This document shows, one piece after another, positions 59,938 through 64,000 of a stretch of DNA of 64,000 nucleotides. The stretch lies in assembly GCA_963678705.1 (NCBI GenBank), contig OY783220.1, forward strand, positions 4,857,001 through 4,921,000, read 5' to 3'. The translations under genes and the position numbers were made by a program. Origin of the DNA: Panorpa germanica. Its lineage: Eukaryota; Arthropoda; Insecta; Mecoptera; Panorpidae. Positions within the stretch are counted from its first letter, which is position 1; each line of letters begins with the position of its first letter. The notes under the pieces are model-generated. The model was not told the DNA's origin and searched no databases. It saw only the letters and a list, made by a program, of their open reading frames with translations.

Positions 59938-59941
59938 CAAT

Positions 59942-61453
59942 AATCATTCATTCTGGTATATTCAAATTAGGCCATAGTTTTTTATTATTAGGGTTTTAAA
60001 GACAATTAGCATCAAATGATAATATATTTATACATATTTTATAATCACTCATTTTGATTTGCGTATTTTTCTACTTGCAATCAATTTATATAATGAGTCG
60101 AAAATATTTTTGGACTACTCAATAAATGCAAATTTTTATATACATATATAAATTAAATGGAATTAATGAAATTGCATCTCTTTAATACAACAAAGTAGAA
60201 ATGAGATGAATACAAGTGCTAGTACAAAACACATAAAGTTTTGATATTACAAAATGATAAACAAAGAAAAATAAATTCGAAACTTATTAGTCTACAAACT
60301 TTAATACTTGTCTCGTGACATTAAAAAATGTTTCAAAATTATTCAGAGATACAAAAATTTAAATATTAAATAGATATATATATATATATATATATTTATA
60401 AATTTTAAAAACACATATATGCAAATATTAATTTACCAATAAAAATAGCTTTACAAGCCCATAGTTTTTTAATTTAATTCACTAGTTCCGACGCTGAGTC
60501 CTATAGTGATAGGACTCGACCTCCTACAATGTTGTTGGTATATATAGTGCCGTGGTCTCATATATGTAAGCTACACCGCTGTCTCATAAGTTTTATGATG
60601 ACAAACCCAGAAAAGTTATCGCTGCTGGTTCGGTTATGAAAGCGAATGTGTAATTAAGGCGGCGGCAATTCAGGGGCAGAAATACTTTTTAAATGTGTTC
60701 TGAAGTATGTGAATATAATAATAATTACTTAAACCAAAGCTTTCGGTTTTCCACTAAATTAAAATTGTATATATACTAGAGTTTACCCCCGTCGCAAGCG
60801 ACGACTGTCTTTTGGTGTAAAATGAATTTCATTTCAAATTTTAATTCCATTTTTAAATTGAAATATTTAACAAAAAATAATAACAAATAATTTTTCATAT
60901 AAGCTGACTAAAAAAAAATATTTTTTTAACAAAATAAAAAAACTAAAAACTTTTTTTTCAAAATCTGTGCTTTGTGCTCTTGTTGAAAAACCTTAAGCAT
61001 AATATAATATTTGTATGTTTTAATTTAATTAATATTATAAAAAAAGGAATTTGTTCTACAGTTTAATAATAAAAATGAGGGGCTTCTTTGATAATAACAT
61101 GGACGTTTTATAAACAAAATTTAGGAGTCCACATCATTATTATTAGTTAGTTATTAATTAAACTGTTTCATTACGGTGATTATTTTTCATATTTAATTCT
61201 AATTACATGTGTATATGTGTTTGGGCTTGTGTGTGTAAATGTGTGTCTGTGAATTCACATGTATGCATGTGTAAGTGTATGACAAATCTGCCATGAACTC
61301 TTGAATGAAATACCTTGAATTAAGGCTGTTCTTGGACCACGCATGCGTTCAAGTTGGGTGTGCATATAGGCGCGCCAAAGAGTCGACGCGGGTCGTCGCG
61401 ACGCCCAGTCTTCTCTTAGTGAGCACAGACCGGTTGAACGGTTGAACAGTGAC
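59942..61453. other. Intergenic region upstream of the TipE/Teh gene
   Basis: There is no coding signal. It has an AT dinucleotide run near 60378-60394 and a GC-richer block at 60482-60660 that includes a repeat related to 918-962. A Helitron-type end is at 60776-60802, and TG-rich sequence occurs near 61205-61280. The final 130 bp are GC-rich and probably contain the proximal promoter of the next gene. Confidence 0.5.
60776..60802 (-). mobile_element. Helitron-type 3' terminus (minus strand)
   Basis: On the minus strand a perfect hairpin CGTCGC-TT-GCGACG is followed 10 bases later by CTAG and a flanking T. A short hairpin just before a CTRR end inserted before T is the Helitron 3' signature. 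The body would extend towards higher coordinates; I could not find the matching 5' TC end. Confidence 0.5.
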
Positions 61454-61459
61454 TATAAA
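61454..61459 (+). promoter_or_regulatory. TATA box of the TipE/Teh gene
   Basis: TATAAA in the context gacTATAAAAgc lies in a locally GC-rich region and about 510 bp before the ATG. It is the only strong TATA box in the right orientation here, so transcription probably starts near 61485. There may be untranslated exons that change this. Confidence 0.45.
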
Positions 61460-61964
61460 AGCTCGTGCCTCAGGCTTGTATAGAACTCCCGGTGCGAAAA
61501 CATATTTATTTATCCAACATATTTCTACACTGATACGCGAAATTTCAGTTCACCTCTTTTAACCCTAAATGATATGAAATCAGTGGAATCAAGAAAAATA
61601 TTTTTAACAATTTTAAATAATTTTAAAAATTAGTGTTTATTTGTTTTGACGTTAAGTTCGGTTCGTTGTTAATTAAATCTGTCTTTATGAGAAATAAAGA
61701 TTCTTTATTAATTTGTCTGGTGTTTTTAAGTTATTAAGTGTAACGCTGTTGAAGTTATTGTGAAGTATTATTGGACAAAGAACAAATTTGATTAAATGTC
61801 TGCAATTACGTGGAACATATGAACGTAAAATCCACAAAACAAGTTTTTCTAAAACTCCCGAATGCAAATAATTACAAAGTGTCCAGTGCGGTTAGCTGCC
61901 GATGTCTCGGAGTGTGCCACCCGCCAAAACAGCTCCCTTACTCAGGGTTTCTTCGTAAACAAAA

Positions 61965-62764
61965 ATGAGGAGCAGCAGCTCGGAGCTGCTCCTAGATCAG
62001 CAGCAGGAATTGCGAAAAAGAAAACTGTTAGAACTGGCAGCCCCCAAGGGAAAACCAAAAACACCACAAAGAACCTGTCGTCAAAGAGTATGGTTCTACA
62101 CAACATCAGCTTTGGCGTTATTTGCCGTTTCAGGAGGATCTTCCCTTCTGTTTCTGGTACCATTATACGTAGATCCAGCAATTTCGACATTGGTCGCCGA
62201 TTTTGTACCAGAACCTGTAACATGTGTCACTACGCGTCGGGACGAGTTAACAGGACTCTTCAATTGCACCTGGAGTTCCTGTCGAGAAGGCTGCACAAGT
62301 GATATGTATCGATGTACTCACATTTACGTCAGTTATACAATTCCTGCTGACGAAAACTCCACGATCGCTACTTCAAGCACCCCAACATCACCAGCATCAC
62401 CTTCTCCACCATCTCCAACTTCCAGCTTCAACAACGGCAGCGTGATCGAGGAGGCTGTGCTTCTGGTGAACATCAAAGGCTGTGGCTATCCTCCAGACGT
62501 ACGATGTGACAATTTCACGGATATGTACGGCACCGAAGGCGTGGAATTCCCGTGCTATTATTCCAAGGAGAACAATACTGTGGTTATGACACATTATGAC
62601 CGAGAAGAACAAGTTGCAGTTATCGTTCATTTCTTCGCAGTGCCATTTGTTATCACCATTACGACGTCTGTGGCGCTGTGTGTTATGCATTGTGATTGTC
62701 GGTGCACCGGGCAAAGAACTAGAGAGCGACGGCATCCTCGACGTCCTAGGATCGAAAATCTCAG
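61965..62764 (+). CDS. TipE/Teh-family sodium-channel auxiliary subunit, first coding exon (partial gene)
   Basis: TipE and its homologues Teh1-4 are two-pass membrane proteins that raise the expression and shape the gating of the insect voltage-gated sodium channel Para. This exon gives 266 residues and ends in phase 2 at a good donor (CTCAG|GTTAGT). It shows a cytoplasmic basic N-terminus and a first TM segment at ~residues 43-68 (WFYTTSALALFAV...). The extracellular loop has the family signatures CTWSSCREGCTSDMYRC, GCGYPPDVRC and FPCYYSKENN, plus N-glycosylation sites, and a Ser/Thr/Pro insert at ~130-155. A second TM lies at ~220-243, followed by a Cys/Arg-rich tail. The ATG at 61965 has AAAA before it; no other in-frame start fits. 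Reading past the donor adds 35 residues to a stop, which I take as intron. Loop length suggests Teh1, but I cannot separate paralogues with certainty. The rest of the gene is beyond the window. Confidence 0.88.
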
Positions 62765-62908
62765 GTTAGTTGACACTAACATCTCAGCAATGTTGACACT
62801 TACATCTGTACAAGAATTAAGTAAATTCGTAACTTCACTATTAAATTCAATTCAATTCTATAATGCATAATCAAATTATTAATTAAGTCATTGTTGTATA
62901 GGGTCTTT

Positions 62909-63089
62909 TAACAAGAGCGGTCATTTTAAATCAATAGAAAAACTCAATATTTTTATGAAAAGTGATGATATCTTTATTATAATCTAAAGTACAAACTGTG
63001 AGGTTGGTAATGAACCACAATATTTGCCAACAGGCAAATATTGTGTTTTATTGTGTTTTTCGATTGATTGAAATTGACCGCTCTTGTTC
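62909..63089. mobile_element. ~180-bp MITE in the first intron of the TipE/Teh gene
   Basis: The left end 'aacaagagcggtcattt' and following 'aaatcaatagaaaaac' are mirrored at the right end by 'gattgattgaaattgaccgctcttgtt', giving imperfect inverted repeats of about 35 bp. It contains the perfect hairpin at 63016-63045. No coding capacity. Confidence 0.65.
63016..63045. repeat. Perfect 13-bp inverted repeat (hairpin)
   Basis: CACAATATTTGCC, a 4-base AACA loop, then GGCAAATATTGTG. It lies near the right end of the MITE at 62909-63089, making the element strongly self-complementary. Confidence 0.8.
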
Positions 63090-63157
63090 AACATCCATAA
63101 AATGAGAGCTCTTCTTGAAAGATTCTATATTTTCAATATTTAACTACCGTAGAATAA

Positions 63158-63560
63158 TAGGCTTGTAATAATTTCTATAAAATTGTACTATATATTGATA
63201 AATAATTTCGATCATATTCATAAAGTTGGCAATCAGGGGTCTTATTCCTGAGTCTTGCGAACAATGATCGTGATCGAACAGATCTGATTTATATGACTGA
63301 AACATTTTACGAATTACTTTTAAAAGAGTATTCCTGTACTATTTCTGAATTTTATTATTAATTATTATTATAGTTCATAAACACAATGTTTCACTCATAT
63401 AAATCATATCAGTTCGATCACGATCATTGTTCGCAAGACTCAGGATACGGGCCCAGGACCTCAAATGTCTAATAATTTTTTGCAAGTCGCAATATTATAG
63501 GAGATATTAGCAATTAAAATACTATATTTTGCGTCTTTAATCAATAAAGTAATTATTATA
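63158..63560. mobile_element. Family A element fragment split by another TIR element
   Basis: 63158-63205 ('aggcttgtaataatttctataaaa.tgtactatatattgata') and 63458-63560 ('gacctcaaatgt', 'ggagatatta.caattaaaa', 'tctttaat.a.taaag') are consecutive parts of the left half of family A as at 10147. They are separated by the unrelated element at 63236-63453. Confidence 0.6.
63236..63453. mobile_element. 218-bp element with ~60-bp terminal inverted repeats
   Basis: CCTGAGTCTTGCGAACAATG with its continuation 'atcgtgatcgaac' at the left is mirrored at the right by 'gttcgatcacgatcattgttcgcaagactcagg'. The inverted repeats reach about 60 bp each side, so almost the whole element is a long hairpin with a short centre. 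It is inserted in a family A copy. Confidence 0.75.
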
Positions 63561-64000
63561 GAAAATCAATCCCTCGGCATTATGTCTGATTCCTACTCTC
63601 TTTCCTTCTTTAAATTACTATCTCTTCAATGCAACAAAGTGTAAAAGAGGAGGCATAGAAGAACCTTATATTCATGTTTTATTCTCTTTAAGCGAAATCT
63701 AATGAAATGCACTTAATCTTTAAAAAGAAGGTCAAAAGATGTTATAATCATTAAGAAGGTTTTTATGTTTTTTGATTAAGATAATGGCTAAAAAATTAAA
63801 AATATAAAAAATAAAAATATGTTTGGTAATATTGTTTACGTAACAGGTAACTTTTATTATGTTAAATAAACCTTAAATACACGTGTTTTACATAAGTCTA
63901 TTGACTTCAATTTATCTAACTTTTAATCTAAATTATTTGAAGAAAATGTTAAAAAATTCATGTCATTTATGTTACCTTATGATTGTCAAAAATCAAACTG

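Larger units (their letters stand above)
55012..59941 (+). mobile_element. Ty3/gypsy LTR retrotransposon, CsRn1/Kabuki clade, apparently intact
   Basis: The 4.9-kb element has 265-bp LTRs that I read as identical, a 4-bp target duplication CAAT (55012-55015 and 59938-59941), a primer site complementary to tRNA-Trp, gag and pol in overlapping frames, and a polypurine tract. Use of tRNA-Trp and the CHCC Gag motif are published hallmarks of the CsRn1 family, which includes Kabuki of the silkworm. There is no env frame after pol. Identical LTRs and uninterrupted frames mean a recent insertion that may still be active. It sits opposite in orientation to NonA, about 310 bp upstream of that gene's ATG. 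Confidence 0.92.

Noticed and set aside
59730..59941. Possible env gene after pol
   Set aside because: Pol ends inside the 3' LTR, so there is no room for a third reading frame.
62397..62735. 112-codon minus-strand open frame
   Set aside because: It is a shadow of the TipE/Teh exon, whose plus-strand frame carries the family signatures.

Overview
The window looks like an insect nuclear chromosome segment, most likely lepidopteran. It is very AT-rich and has short introns with consensus GT/AG splice sites. It carries insect orthologues such as a TipE/Teh sodium-channel auxiliary subunit, a NonA/hrp65 protein, NC2alpha and C19orf12, and many short TIR transposons, Helitron-like copies, tRNA-derived SINE copies and a CsRn1/Kabuki-type LTR retrotransposon. 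The order is inferred from this mix, not proven.

Layout. 1-3.9 kb: no gene, repeat fragments only. 3.9-15.4 kb (+): a four-exon model of an unrecognised 165-residue protein with a hydrophobic segment at each end; its 8.4-kb second intron holds two Helitron-like copies, a PIF/Harbinger-type MITE with TTA target duplication, and other TIR elements. 15.4-28.7 kb: a gene desert with several TIR elements. 28.7-37.8 kb: a compact gene cluster with, on the minus strand, a CKAP2-like mitotic protein, a C19orf12 homologue and a six-finger C2H2 zinc-finger protein. The intronless NC2alpha (DRAP1) gene lies on the plus strand inside an intron of the zinc-finger gene.

39.5-43.7 kb: the most unusual region. 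It is a higher-order tandem array of eight full ~320-bp units plus a truncated ninth. Each full unit contains a mini-exon, with splice sites, that fuses the start of one exon to the end of the next exon of the nearby NonA/hrp65 gene. Between the blocks are degenerate copies of another NonA exon and its introns. Further exon-like pieces flank the array on the same strand, and 45.3-46.0 kb holds a possible frameshifted ORF. 48.8-54.7 kb (-): the parental NonA/hrp65 (NONO/DBHS) gene, with two possible 3' ends.

55.0-59.9 kb (+): an apparently intact Ty3/gypsy element of the CsRn1 clade, with LTRs that look identical, a tRNA-Trp primer site, a CHCC Gag motif, and a GGGAAAC slippery heptamer directly before the gag stop. 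It sits about 310 bp upstream of the NonA start codon. 61.4-62.8 kb (+): TATA box and first coding exon of a TipE/Teh gene that runs out of the window; its first intron begins with MITEs.

The cellular genes show no shared pathway. Spliced models were built by hand from reading-frame phase and splice consensus and have not been tested against transcripts.
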